From Campylobacterota bacterium (GTDB lineage Bacteria; Campylobacterota; Campylobacteria; Campylobacterales; Sulfurovaceae), in contig QMKT01000034.1 of assembly GCA_003646505.1 (NCBI GenBank), positions 1 to 12,881 on the forward strand: a DNA stretch of 12,881 bases, read 5' to 3'. The notes under the pieces are model-generated. The model saw only the letters and a list, made by a program, of their open reading frames with translations. It was not told the DNA's origin and did no database searches. The translations under genes and the position numbers were made by a program. How positions within the stretch are numbered: position 1 is the stretch's first letter; each line of letters begins with the position of its first letter. This document shows, in pieces, positions 5,906-12,881 of this stretch.

Positions 5906-8104
5906 TTATTTAGCCTCTTCTTTGTGTTTACACTTAAAGCACTCATAGACATTACCACTTTTTAGGGTTTTTATCCCCATGGTATAATCACACTCTGGAC
6001 ATTTTTTATCTACAGGTTCAAAGTTAGCAATGAATTTACATTTTGGGTAATTGACACAGCCAAAGAACTTACCTCTTTTCCCTTCTCTTTCTTGAAGTTT
6101 CCCTCCACATTCTGGGCAGGGGACAGTGAGCTCTTTTGCTGGTTCAAGAGATTTGGCATTTTTACATTTAGGGTAGGCTGAACAGGCTAGGAATTTTCCT
6201 CTTTTGGAGTTCTTGATAACCATCATAGAGCCACATTTTTCGCACTTCTCGTCCGTCTCTTCCGGACCCTCTATCTCTGTGCCATCAGTATTTTTAGTAT
6301 ATTTACATTTAGGAAAGTTACTGCACGCGATGAATTCACCATAGCGGCCTTTACGCAAAAGAAGTTCAGATTCGCATTTTGGACAATTTTCTCCGGTAGG
6401 AATAGCAATCTTAAGACTTTTAATATTTTTTTTGCCTTCTTCTACCTTTTGTAAAAATGGTGTATAGAAAGCTTTGAGTATAGTTTGCCAGTCAGTCTTG
6501 CCTTCTGCTACTTCATCAAGTGTCTCTTCCATACTTGCAGTGAACCCTGAGTCCACAATTTCCGGAAAATGTGCTTCAAGCATTTCTGTAACAGTGAATG
6601 CTATTTCTGTAGGGTGTATTCGTTTTTTCTCAAGTTCAATATATTTACGTGTCTGCAATGTTGTGACTGTCGGCGCGTAGGTACTTGGCCGACCAATACC
6701 CAGGGATTCCAGCTTTTTAATGAGACTTGCTTCATTATAACGGGCAGGAGGCTCAGTAAAGTGTTGTTCCTGTTTTATGTCATCTAAACTTACCGACTGA
6801 CCTTTCTCTAGATCAGGTAAAAGTTTGTCTTTGTCCCCATGCCCTGTTACTTTATAAAAACCATCAAAAAGAAGTTTTCTACCACTTGCCTTAAAGGTAC
6901 ATTTATCTCCCTTAAATAGGAGTGTTTGTGATTCCATCTCTGCTTCTGTCATCTGACATGCTAGGAAACGGTTGTAAATCAGTCTGTAAAGTTTCAGTTC
7001 ATCGGCAGAGAGGTAATCTGCCGCCATTTTAGAATCAAAGGTTATCATCGTCGGACGAATGGCTTCGTGGGCTTCCTGTGCTCCCTTTGATTTGGTTACA
7101 TAATTTTTTGCTTTGGCGGGAAGATATTTATCACCATAGGTAGACTTTATATAGTCACGAGCGGCATCAACAGCTTCTTTTGCAAGATTCATAGAGTCAG
7201 TTCTCATATACGTGATAACTCCCATTGTCCCTTGGTCTGTTTTAACACCTTCATAAAGTTTTTGTGCTACCATCATAGTCTTTTTAGGAGAGAACCCCAG
7301 CTGTGTTGACGCGGCCTGTTGCAGGGTGGATGTCATAAATGGTGGAGGTGTTTTTGTTTTTCGTTTTGTTTTGTCTAAAGAAAGTACAATAAAATCTTCA
7401 CTTTTTGCGGCAGTGACTATTTCGCTTGCATCTGCTTCATTTTTAATAGTGAGTTTGTCGATCTTTAACCCATTATAATCATAGATAGCTGCATCTATGT
7501 TTTTTTGGAAAAGAGCATCGATCGTCCAAAATTCTTCAGGCTTAAAGGCTTTGATCTCACGTTCACGTTCTACCACCAATTTTAGGGTTGAACTTTGAAC
7601 TCTACCGGCACTAAGCCCCTTTTGTATTTTACTTGCAAGCAGTGGAGAAAGTTTATACCCTACAATACGGTCAAGCAGTCTACGCGTTTGCTGTGCATCC
7701 ACTGAATCCATATCTACTTTACGTGGTGTCTCAAGGGCATGCTGGATGGCAGACTTTGTAATTTCATGAAAAACAATACGTGGAAGCTCTGTAGGTTCTT
7801 TACCTATGGCTTTTGCAATATGATAGCCTATCGCCTCACCTTCACGATCTTCATCGGTCGCGATAAAGACAGTTTCTGCTTCTTTTGCAAGTTTTTTTAA
7901 TTCTTTTACCGTAGGATTTGCATCTCTGGGGATAGAATATTTGGGCACAAGATCACCAGTTTCGTCATCCAGGGTGATACCAAAGGTACTTTTAGGAAGA
8001 TCACGTATATGTCCTTTTGAAGCGATGACTTTATAGTCTTTGCTTAAAAAGTTGGTAATAGTTCGTGCTTTAGCAGGTGATTCTACGATAATTAAATTTT
8101 TCAT
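5906..8104 (-). CDS. topA: DNA topoisomerase I (type IA)
   Basis: Relaxes negative supercoils by cutting one DNA strand. The 732 residues begin with the TOPRIM domain: NLIIVESPAKA (3-13) with catalytic Glu8, and ATDEDREGEAIGYH (82-95) with the DxDxE metal site. The nucleophile is Tyr299 in GVITYMRTDS. Other type IA motifs are SAGRVQS (165-171) and GIGRPSTYAPT (469-479). The C-terminus carries four topoisomerase zinc-ribbon motifs: Cys574/577/594/600, 621/624/641/647, 663/666/683/689 and 702/705/722/725. The last has only two residues between its final cysteines, not five. It is the first gene of the minus-strand group topA-bioB-antiporter. The SD before the ATG is weak. Identity is secure; all catalytic residues are present. 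Confidence 0.98.
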   Translation of the reverse strand: MKNLIIVESPAKARTITNFLSKDYKVIASKGHIRDLPKSTFGITLDDETGDLVPKYSIPRDANPTVKELKKLAKEAETVFIATDEDREGEAIGYHIAKAIGKEPTELPRIVFHEITKSAIQHALETPRKVDMDSVDAQQTRRLLDRIVGYKLSPLLASKIQKGLSAGRVQSSTLKLVVEREREIKAFKPEEFWTIDALFQKNIDAAIYDYNGLKIDKLTIKNEADASEIVTAAKSEDFIVLSLDKTKRKTKTPPPFMTSTLQQAASTQLGFSPKKTMMVAQKLYEGVKTDQGTMGVITYMRTDSMNLAKEAVDAARDYIKSTYGDKYLPAKAKNYVTKSKGAQEAHEAIRPTMITFDSKMAADYLSADELKLYRLIYNRFLACQMTEAEMESQTLLFKGDKCTFKASGRKLLFDGFYKVTGHGDKDKLLPDLEKGQSVSLDDIKQEQHFTEPPARYNEASLIKKLESLGIGRPSTYAPTVTTLQTRKYIELEKKRIHPTEIAFTVTEMLEAHFPEIVDSGFTASMEETLDEVAEGKTDWQTILKAFYTPFLQKVEEGKKNIKSLKIAIPTGENCPKCESELLLRKGRYGEFIACSNFPKCKYTKNTDGTEIEGPEETDEKCEKCGSMMVIKNSKRGKFLACSAYPKCKNAKSLEPAKELTVPCPECGGKLQEREGKRGKFFGCVNYPKCKFIANFEPVDKKCPECDYTMGIKTLKSGNVYECFKCKHKEEAK

Positions 8105-8135
8105 TCATGCTTACTTTATATAAGGGATTTTTGGC

Positions 8136-8141
8136 ATTGTA
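8136..8141 (-). promoter_or_regulatory. Candidate -10 box of topA
   Basis: On the minus strand TACAAT in the context TGTTACAATG lies 31 bases upstream of the topA ATG. TG sits two bases before it, near the extended -10 position. No clear -35 is seen. Supercoiling control of topA is common, but nothing here shows it directly. Confidence 0.35.
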
Positions 8142-8178
8142 ACACAAAAGTATGGAAAAAGGTATAAGTTTATCTGTG

Positions 8179-8222
8179 CAAAAAAAAGAAGGGTTTGTAG
8201 TGTGGCATTATATACCACACTA
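8179..8222 (-). terminator. Terminator-like hairpin after dcd
   Basis: TAGTGTGG (8198-8205) and CCACACTA (8215-8222) form a perfect 8-base stem. On the minus strand a T-rich run (8181-8189) follows, but only after about 8 other bases. It lies 16 bases past the dcd stop, between dcd and topA, where termination is expected. Confidence 0.5.
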
Positions 8223-8238
8223 TAAGAGGAAGGAGAGA

Positions 8239-8805
8239 TTAACTTTGTTTTAAAATTCTAGGAAGCGTAATCCCTGTTTGGCTCTGATATTTTCCTTTTC
8301 TGTCAGAGTAGGTTGTCTCACACTGTTCGTCACCTTGAAGGAAGAGAACCTGTGCGATACCCTCGTTTGCATATATTTTAGCAGGAAGGGGAGTGGTATT
8401 TGAAATCTCTATGGTAATGTGTCCTTCAAACCCTGGTTCAAAAGGGGTCACATTAACGATGATGCCGCAACGCGCATAGGTACTTTTTCCAAGACAAATA
8501 GCCAAAGTGTCACTTGGCATTTTAAAATATTCTACTGTCCTTGCCAAGGCAAAAGAATTAGGGGGGACGATGCAGATGTCACCTTTGAAGTCCACTACAT
8601 TGTTCTCATTAAAATCTTTTGGGTCAACGACTTCTGCATTGATGTTCGTAAAGATCTTAAATTCATCAGTAACACGAATGTCATAGCCGTATGAACTTAA
8701 TCCGTAACTAACCACTCCTTCACCTACCAGACCCTCACAAAAAGGGGTTATCATTGCTTCGTTGATTGATTTCTCACGTATCCATTTGTCGGGTTTTAGT
8801 CCCAT
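8239..8805 (-). CDS. dcd: dCTP deaminase
   Basis: Deaminates dCTP to dUTP, feeding dUMP and thymidylate synthesis in the cytoplasm; members act as trimers with the dUTPase fold. The 188 residues include the family core: SSYGYDIRV (37-45), [10 protein letters not shown] (106-115) with the conserved Ser108 and Arg112, and [13 protein letters not shown] (124-136) with the catalytic Glu133. The C-terminal [13 protein letters not shown] (170-182) is the substrate-closing tail. A strong AAAGGAAAG precedes the ATG. It follows the SurA-like gene after 15 bases, so the two are probably co-transcribed. Whether it also hydrolyses dUTP, like the bifunctional archaeal members, cannot be told safely from this reading. 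Confidence 0.96.
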   Translation of the reverse strand: MGLKPDKWIREKSINEAMITPFCEGLVGEGVVSYGLSSYGYDIRVTDEFKIFTNINAEVVDPKDFNENNVVDFKGDICIVPPNSFALARTVEYFKMPSDTLAICLGKSTYARCGIIVNVTPFEPGFEGHITIEISNTTPLPAKIYANEGIAQVLFLQGDEQCETTYSDRKGKYQSQTGITLPRILKQS

Positions 8806-8820
8806 TTCTTTCCTTTGCTT

Positions 8821-9636
8821 TTAGCGCAATACTTGTATGTCTGCATTTGTTTTTAGTTTTTCAAAGTAGTCTTTGAGTGCTTTACTTTGTTGTTGTTGTT
8901 TCCATCTTGCCGCAACGGCACCTTTGGATGATTCAAAAGGCATACTTGCCTCTCCTTGTTTTGAGAGTACTTTGTAGCTGATGTATCTGTCTCCGGCATT
9001 AAGAGGACGGGTAAATGAACCGTCTTGTGTTTGTAAAATACTGCGAAGAAGGGCAGGATTCAGATCTTTGGTTGATTTTGTAACAGAGTGGCTTTTGATG
9101 CCCTTCGTATTTTTGGTTTCCAGGAATTTTTTCATGCTGGCTTCAGATTTTGCAGAGTATTCGATCATATTGATACTTTTAGGCAGGATAAATTCTTCTT
9201 TATGGTTTTTATAAAAAAGTCTCAGTTCATCATCACTTGGTGTAGGGATGTTGTTCACTACTTTTTCCTGATAAAACTTCTCTTTTCTTATGGCATCTCT
9301 AATGCTTGAACGATATCTATTCCAGGAAGTCCCTTGTTCCTGTAGAATTTTCTGCATTTTCGGGACAGTAATGCTGTTTTGCGCGGCAATACCTGCTATC
9401 TTTGCATCGACTGATTTTTCCTCAACCTTGATGTCTCTCATGGCTGATTTTTGCAGTCTGTCCTGAATAAGAAGATCGGTGGCTTCTTTTTTAGAAATTT
9501 GCATCTGTTTTTGTATCGCGTGTATCTCTGCTGTGGTTACAGGTTCCCCTTCAACAATGATAGCAATACCATCAATCATTTTTGCATAAGAGAATGTAAG
9601 TAGAGTGATAAATCCAAGTAGTACAAGTTTTTTCAT
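8821..9636 (-). CDS. SurA-like periplasmic chaperone / peptidyl-prolyl isomerase
   Basis: An exported folding factor for envelope and outer-membrane proteins. The signal peptide (MKKLVLLGFITLLTFSYA) is followed by the SurA N-domain hallmark IDGIAIIVEGEPVTTAEI and a helical chaperone region to about residue 160. The C-terminal stretch that should be the parvulin domain is short and divergent; I can find only the DGSFTRPLNAGDRYISYKVL segment that resembles its end. It may therefore be a chaperone with little or no isomerase activity. Two in-frame ATGs exist. I chose 9636 (271 aa) because GGA lies 7 bases ahead and the signal peptide then begins with Met-Lys-Lys; the one at 9648 (275 aa) has no SD. 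It resembles Campylobacter Cj1289, which, as I recall, also lies close to dcd. The promoter is likely the box at 9669-9674. Confidence 0.85.
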   Translation of the reverse strand: MKKLVLLGFITLLTFSYAKMIDGIAIIVEGEPVTTAEIHAIQKQMQISKKEATDLLIQDRLQKSAMRDIKVEEKSVDAKIAGIAAQNSITVPKMQKILQEQGTSWNRYRSSIRDAIRKEKFYQEKVVNNIPTPSDDELRLFYKNHKEEFILPKSINMIEYSAKSEASMKKFLETKNTKGIKSHSVTKSTKDLNPALLRSILQTQDGSFTRPLNAGDRYISYKVLSKQGEASMPFESSKGAVAARWKQQQQSKALKDYFEKLKTNADIQVLR

Positions 9637-9668
9637 GCGTGCATCCATTTTTAGTATAAAGTTGGAAA

Positions 9669-9674
9669 ATTATA
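9669..9674 (-). promoter_or_regulatory. Candidate -10 box of the SurA-like gene
   Basis: A perfect TATAAT on the minus strand, in the context TGTTATAATTTT, 32 bases ahead of the preferred start at 9636. It reads away from the cytochrome promoter at 9716-9721; the two -10 boxes are 41 bases apart. Confidence 0.5.
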
Positions 9675-9683
9675 ACATAATCG

Positions 9684-9705
9684 AGTAAATTTAATATGAA
9701 TTACT
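9684..9705. promoter_or_regulatory. Imperfect dyad between divergent promoters, possible operator
   Basis: AGTAA (9684-9688) and TTACT (9701-9705) are perfect 5-base arms around 12 bases of AT-rich sequence. The dyad covers the region where the -35 of the cytochrome promoter would lie and sits between the two divergent -10 boxes. It does not match the FNR/CRP consensus. The arms are short, so chance is a real alternative. Confidence 0.3.
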
Positions 9706-9715
9706 TCATTTAGGA

Positions 9716-9721
9716 TATAAT
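9716..9721 (+). promoter_or_regulatory. Candidate -10 box of the 12-haem cytochrome gene
   Basis: A perfect TATAAT 28 bases ahead of the ATG at 9750. AAGGCGAAAG (9738-9747) is the ribosome binding site. A two-codon frame ATG-AAA-TAA at 9730-9738 sits near the expected transcription start, just before the SD. Confidence 0.55.
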
Positions 9722-9749
9722 AAATTTTTATGAAATAAAGGCGAAAGAT

Positions 9750-12131
9750 ATGATAAGAATTATAGCTTTATGGACCGTGTTCATGGCATTGGTATTTTCT
9801 CAGGGACAAAATGAGTGTATCGTTTGTCATGAGGGGATAAAAGATATCCGTGATCAAAACTCCGGAATGATGCAGGCGATTTTACAGAAGGCAGAAGAAG
9901 CAGGTGTAAAAGGGAATGACTGTGTTATCTGTCATGGAGGAAATCCTGAAGCTAAAAAGAAAGAAGAAGCACACAAGGACACACTTGTCTATTTTCAGTC
10001 ACATGAAGGACCTAAAGCCTTTTATCCATACCCTGCCAGCCCATGGATCAATGAAAACACTTGCGGGATGTGTCATCCCAACCAAGTATCGGCACAGGAA
10101 AATAATCTTATGGCAACAGAACAAGGAAAGATCCATGGGGCATTATGGGGATTTGGTGCCAAAGAGGGGGATAAACATACCTATACCAATTTTGGTGGAA
10201 AATCACCCGATCCGCATAAACGTTTGGGGACAGAGACTTACAAAAAATATATGGATGAACTCTCTGCACTTGAGCCTCAAGGGTTTCCTATGGAGACCAA
10301 GGAACTCCCTGCTGCGCCTACTGCAGAGGAAGTGGAAAAAGATCCTACACTTTCAGTCTATACCTACTTAAGACAAGAGTGTTTGCGTTGTCATACCGGA
10401 GGGAAAGGGCGTGAAAGAAGAGGGGACTATAGAGGTATAGGCTGTGCTTCTTGTCACATTCCTTACTCTAATGCCGGACTGTATGAAGGAAATGATAAAA
10501 GTATTTCTAAAAAAGATGATGGTCATATGCTGGTGCATGCCATACAGTCTTCACGTGAAGTTAAGGTCAATGTGCATGATGTCAACTACTCGGGTATCCC
10601 GGTAGAAACCTGTACGACCTGTCATAATAGAGGAAAGCGTATTGGTGTTTCGTATCAGGGATTGATGGAGACCGAGTATCAGGCTACTTTTGATGACAAA
10701 GGAAATGGACAGCCTAAGCTGCATACCAAACGTTATTTACATTTGACAGAAGATATCCATTATTCCAAAGGTATGCTTTGTCAAGACTGTCATACCTCTA
10801 ATGACATGCATGGAGATGGATTCTTTAGGGGGGCGAACCTGGGAGCTGTAGAGATAGAGTGTCAAGACTGTCATGGGACCACGTCAAAATATCCTTGGGA
10901 ATTACCTCTTGGATATAGTGATGAATTTGATACAAAACCCAAAGAAGGAAAAGCAAGAGGCACAACGAAAACTCTGGCTGCCTATCTGGAACAAGGAGCG
11001 ATCCCTGCAGATAAGGGTGATGGGTTTTTACTCTCTGCCCGCGGCAATCCTATGACAAAAGCAGTGCGTGATGGTGACAAGGTCATGATGCATCTCGCTT
11101 CTGGGAAAGACATTGAACTCAAACCACTTAAGCTCTTGAAAAAAGAGGATAAGATCTCAAAAGAGGGGCTGGTTGCCATGGATCAGATCCAGGCACATAC
11201 GGATAAACTTGAATGTTATACCTGCCATGCCACATGGGCACCACAGTGTTACGGTTGCCATGTCAAGATAGACTATTCTGAGGGGAAACAAAACCCCGAT
11301 TTTCTGGCGGCATCCAAGCACCATGTTAATGGGAAAACGGGGGATGTTGACACACTGAAAGACTTTTTAGTTGATGGTAAAGTAACTGAGACACGCTCTT
11401 ATTTAAGATGGGAAGATCCTGCACTCAGTCAAAACGGTGAAGGACGTGTCTCTCCTACCATACCAGGTTGTCAAGTCACGGTGACAGTCATTGGTAAAGA
11501 TGGTAACGCGCTTTTACAAAACCATATCTGGAAGATACCAAATGTGGAGGGGGCAGGGAAAGAAGGTATAAATTCTATTACTATGTCCCCGGTACAACCA
11601 CATACTGTGAGTAAAGCATCACGTACCTGTGAGAGTTGTCACAGCTCTGACAAGGCATTAGGGTACGGTATCAACGGGGGTAAATATTTTGCAGATCAAA
11701 GAGAAACAACCATTGTTGATCTGATGACAGCAGATAAAAAACTCCTAGTTAATCAGGTAGATGAGCAGATACCGGCCATTCCGAATCTGCAACATGATTA
11801 TTCTGTGATGTTAGATGAAAATGGAACACAGGTACAAACAGTAGGGAATCATTGGAAACTTTCTCAGGCATTGGACAATGAAACAAGAGCTAATCTTGAT
11901 AGGAGAGGGGTATGTCTGTCTTGTCACCAGGAGATGCCTGATAAAGATCTGGCAGTTTCCCTCATAGTCCATACCGCGAAGTTTGCAGGGGTAACAGTAG
12001 ACAATGAAATGCATAAAACAATTGTACATAAAAGTATACTACTTAGTGCCTGGGTGCAGGTACTGGGAGGATTGCTTATAGGTGGAGGATTTATGTACTG
12101 GTATATGAGACGCAGAAAACAGATGCGTTGA
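9750..12131 (+). CDS. Membrane-anchored periplasmic cytochrome c with twelve haem motifs
   Basis: 793 residues with twelve CxxCH sites, first Cys at 23, 58, 105, 211, 232, 288, 344, 371, 489, 500, 627 and 722. Residues 1-18 are a signal peptide. Residues about 762-785 are a hydrophobic helix followed by RRRKQMR, so the haem part should face the periplasm, tethered to the inner membrane by its C-terminus. Eight haems lie in residues 23-375; the other four are spread out, with haem-free stretches at 376-488, 505-626 and 632-721 that could be beta-rich or a substrate domain. Sites 489 and 500 are a tight pair. Many other histidines could be distal ligands. I do not recognise the subfamily. It is not a plain NrfA (no CxxCK), nor a standard 8-haem tetrathionate reductase or HAO by count. 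Electron transfer between the quinone pool and a sulfur or nitrogen compound is a guess. It is divergent from the SurA-like gene. Confidence 0.9.
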   Translation: MIRIIALWTVFMALVFSQGQNECIVCHEGIKDIRDQNSGMMQAILQKAEEAGVKGNDCVICHGGNPEAKKKEEAHKDTLVYFQSHEGPKAFYPYPASPWINENTCGMCHPNQVSAQENNLMATEQGKIHGALWGFGAKEGDKHTYTNFGGKSPDPHKRLGTETYKKYMDELSALEPQGFPMETKELPAAPTAEEVEKDPTLSVYTYLRQECLRCHTGGKGRERRGDYRGIGCASCHIPYSNAGLYEGNDKSISKKDDGHMLVHAIQSSREVKVNVHDVNYSGIPVETCTTCHNRGKRIGVSYQGLMETEYQATFDDKGNGQPKLHTKRYLHLTEDIHYSKGMLCQDCHTSNDMHGDGFFRGANLGAVEIECQDCHGTTSKYPWELPLGYSDEFDTKPKEGKARGTTKTLAAYLEQGAIPADKGDGFLLSARGNPMTKAVRDGDKVMMHLASGKDIELKPLKLLKKEDKISKEGLVAMDQIQAHTDKLECYTCHATWAPQCYGCHVKIDYSEGKQNPDFLAASKHHVNGKTGDVDTLKDFLVDGKVTETRSYLRWEDPALSQNGEGRVSPTIPGCQVTVTVIGKDGNALLQNHIWKIPNVEGAGKEGINSITMSPVQPHTVSKASRTCESCHSSDKALGYGINGGKYFADQRETTIVDLMTADKKLLVNQVDEQIPAIPNLQHDYSVMLDENGTQVQTVGNHWKLSQALDNETRANLDRRGVCLSCHQEMPDKDLAVSLIVHTAKFAGVTVDNEMHKTIVHKSILLSAWVQVLGGLLIGGGFMYWYMRRRKQMR

Positions 12132-12154
12132 AATAATAACTAAGACAGAACGAT

Positions 12155-12160
12155 TAAAAT
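12155..12160 (+). promoter_or_regulatory. Candidate -10 box ahead of the ABM-fold gene
   Basis: TAAAAT in CGATTAAAATAAC resembles the box ahead of eno (CGATAAAATAAT). It lies in the 47-base gap after the cytochrome gene, 18 bases before the ATG, rather close. No terminator is visible in this gap, so read-through from the cytochrome gene is equally possible. Confidence 0.28.
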
Positions 12161-12178
12161 AACAAAATAGGAGAAAGC

Positions 12179-12466
12179 ATGACAATTACAAAAAGAGTAA
12201 CATTTATAGCAAAAGAAGGTTGTGAAGCAAAAATGAAAGAGCTTTTATCAGCAATGGTAGTACCAAGTAAAGCAGAAAAAGGTGTTATTTTTTATGAAAT
12301 ATTTCAATATGAAGGAAACCGCCGAAAATTTATGGCTTATGAGAGTTGGAAGAATGAAGCGGCACTTGATGGACATAAAGCATCGGCGCATTATGCCGTG
12401 TATAAAGCAAGTTATGAACCATACTGTGAACATAAATACTCTGATGAACTTGAAGTTCTAGGGTAA
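12179..12466 (+). CDS. Small ABM-fold protein (antibiotic biosynthesis monooxygenase family)
   Basis: 95 residues of the dimeric alpha-beta barrel family that includes YgiN quinol monooxygenase and LsrG. The family pattern is visible: N-terminal strand with Arg6-Val-Thr-Phe, helix 16-30 ending at KAEKG (31-35), a strand IFYEIFQYEG (37-46), and FMAYESWKNEAALDGHKAS (51-69), with the usual His66 and His71 (SAHY). No signal peptide, so cytoplasmic. AGGAG 6-10 bases ahead of the ATG is a strong SD. The aldolase-family gene starts 3 bases after the stop, so they are surely co-transcribed. The layout YE-W-K-E-A-L--HK-S-HY also fits LsrG, which isomerises a phosphorylated sugar-like signal. A role on the same small carbonyl or sugar substrate as the aldolase is inference; many relatives have no known function. 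Confidence 0.85.
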   Translation: MTITKRVTFIAKEGCEAKMKELLSAMVVPSKAEKGVIFYEIFQYEGNRRKFMAYESWKNEAALDGHKASAHYAVYKASYEPYCEHKYSDELEVLG

Positions 12467-12469
12467 GTC

Positions 12470-12881
12470 TTGAAAAATTTATGGGATGATGCAGAAGCAA
12501 AAAAATGCAAAAATGATCTGGACTTAAGAGTCTATACTTCAAACCTTTTAGGTCAAAGTGATGAACTGGTACTTCATGGTGGTGGTAATACGTCTGTGAA
12601 AAGTATGGTCGATGGAGAAGAGATACTTTTCGTGAAAGGGTCTGGGTGGGACCTGGTCTCCATTAAAACAGAAGGGTTTGCTCCTGTTAAAATGTTTACG
12701 TTATTGGAAATGGCACAGTTGAAGAATCTGTCTGATACGGAGATGGTAAGCGGACAAAAAGCAGCGACGATAGACAAAAGTGCTCCTAACCCCTCAGTCG
12801 AGGCCATTTTGCATGCGATCATCCCGTTTAAAGTGGTGGATCATACACATGCTGATGCGGTAGTAACCATCTCTAATTCTA
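12470..12881 (+). CDS. Class II aldolase-family protein, 3' end beyond the window
   Basis: An open frame of 137 codons runs from a TTG at 12470 to the window edge with no stop. Family marks are HGGGNTSVK (36-44), KGSG (56-59), PSVEAILHA (108-116) with the likely catalytic Glu111, and DHTHADA (124-130) with zinc-ligand His125 and His127. These are typical of the RhaD/FucA class II aldolase fold, especially the long form fused to a short-chain dehydrogenase and often named rhamnulose-1-phosphate aldolase/alcohol dehydrogenase; the fusion cannot be seen here. TTG is the best start: AGGG (12460-12463) lies 6 bases ahead, and the first in-frame ATG (12605) would remove the HGGGN loop. ATGs at 12481, 12486 and 12489 are out of frame. 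It would cleave or form a sugar phosphate; the substrate is unknown. Confidence 0.85.
   Translation, partial: MKNLWDDAEAKKCKNDLDLRVYTSNLLGQSDELVLHGGGNTSVKSMVDGEEILFVKGSGWDLVSIKTEGFAPVKMFTLLEMAQLKNLSDTEMVSGQKAATIDKSAPNPSVEAILHAIIPFKVVDHTHADAVVTISNS

Noticed and set aside
9684..9705. Possible FNR or CRP site ahead of the cytochrome gene.
   Set aside because: The arms read AGTAA/TTACT, not TTGAT/ATCAA or TGTGA/TCACA, so no named regulator is claimed; only an unnamed dyad is reported.
9916..10371. A 151-codon plus-strand frame inside the cytochrome gene.
   Set aside because: Different frame of a gene with twelve in-frame haem motifs; no SD and no recognisable protein features.
12574..12822. An 82-codon minus-strand frame at the window end.
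   Set aside because: The plus strand here codes for a recognisable class II aldolase fragment with its zinc-binding His pair.

Overview
The window looks like a chromosomal piece from a Campylobacterota (Epsilonproteobacteria) member, most likely a free-living Sulfurovum/Sulfurimonas-like chemolithotroph. The reasons are low G+C, AT-rich -10 boxes of the TATAAT/TAAAAT type, short Campylobacterota-type BioB and Dcd proteins, the gene pairs eno-ftsB-like and topA-bioB as I remember them from Campylobacter and Helicobacter, and a large multiheme cytochrome c typical of respiratory sulfur/nitrogen oxidisers. The genus is inference; no search was run.

Layout. Positions 1-103 are the 3' part of a 5S rRNA, so the window starts at the end of an rRNA operon. 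About 200 bases without a gene follow (104-305), containing a 7-base tandem repeat and a small hairpin. A small lipoprotein (306-539, minus) is divergent from a periplasmic L,D-transpeptidase (663-1301, plus), which ends in a good rho-independent terminator. Next is a plus-strand cluster: enolase (1533-2807), an FtsB/DivIC-like one-TM coiled-coil protein (2821-3072) and an exported Ala/Glu/Lys-rich coiled-coil protein (3076-3858). The last starts at a GTG that overlaps an ATG-TGA start-stop.

A minus-strand operon converges on it: topA (5906-8104), then bioB (5046-5900), then a CPA2-type cation/proton antiporter (3902-5059, GTG start overlapping the bioB end). A second minus-strand pair is a SurA-like periplasmic chaperone (8821-9636) followed by dCTP deaminase (8239-8805), closed by a hairpin at 8198-8222.

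Divergent from the chaperone is a large plus-strand gene for a membrane-anchored periplasmic cytochrome c with twelve CxxCH haem motifs (9750-12131). Both promoters can be read in the 101 bases between these genes, with an imperfect dyad between them. The window ends with a small antibiotic-biosynthesis-monooxygenase-fold protein (12179-12466) and, 3 bases later, the start of a class II aldolase-family gene with a TTG start (12470 to the window edge).

Most genes are housekeeping: glycolysis, DNA topology, biotin, dUMP supply, cell division, envelope folding and peptidoglycan. The parts that are not routine are the 12-haem cytochrome with its divergent regulatory region, the ABM-fold/aldolase pair, and the rapidly evolving coiled-coil protein that rides with enolase and the FtsB-like protein. 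I see no mobile element, CRISPR array, tRNA or defence system.
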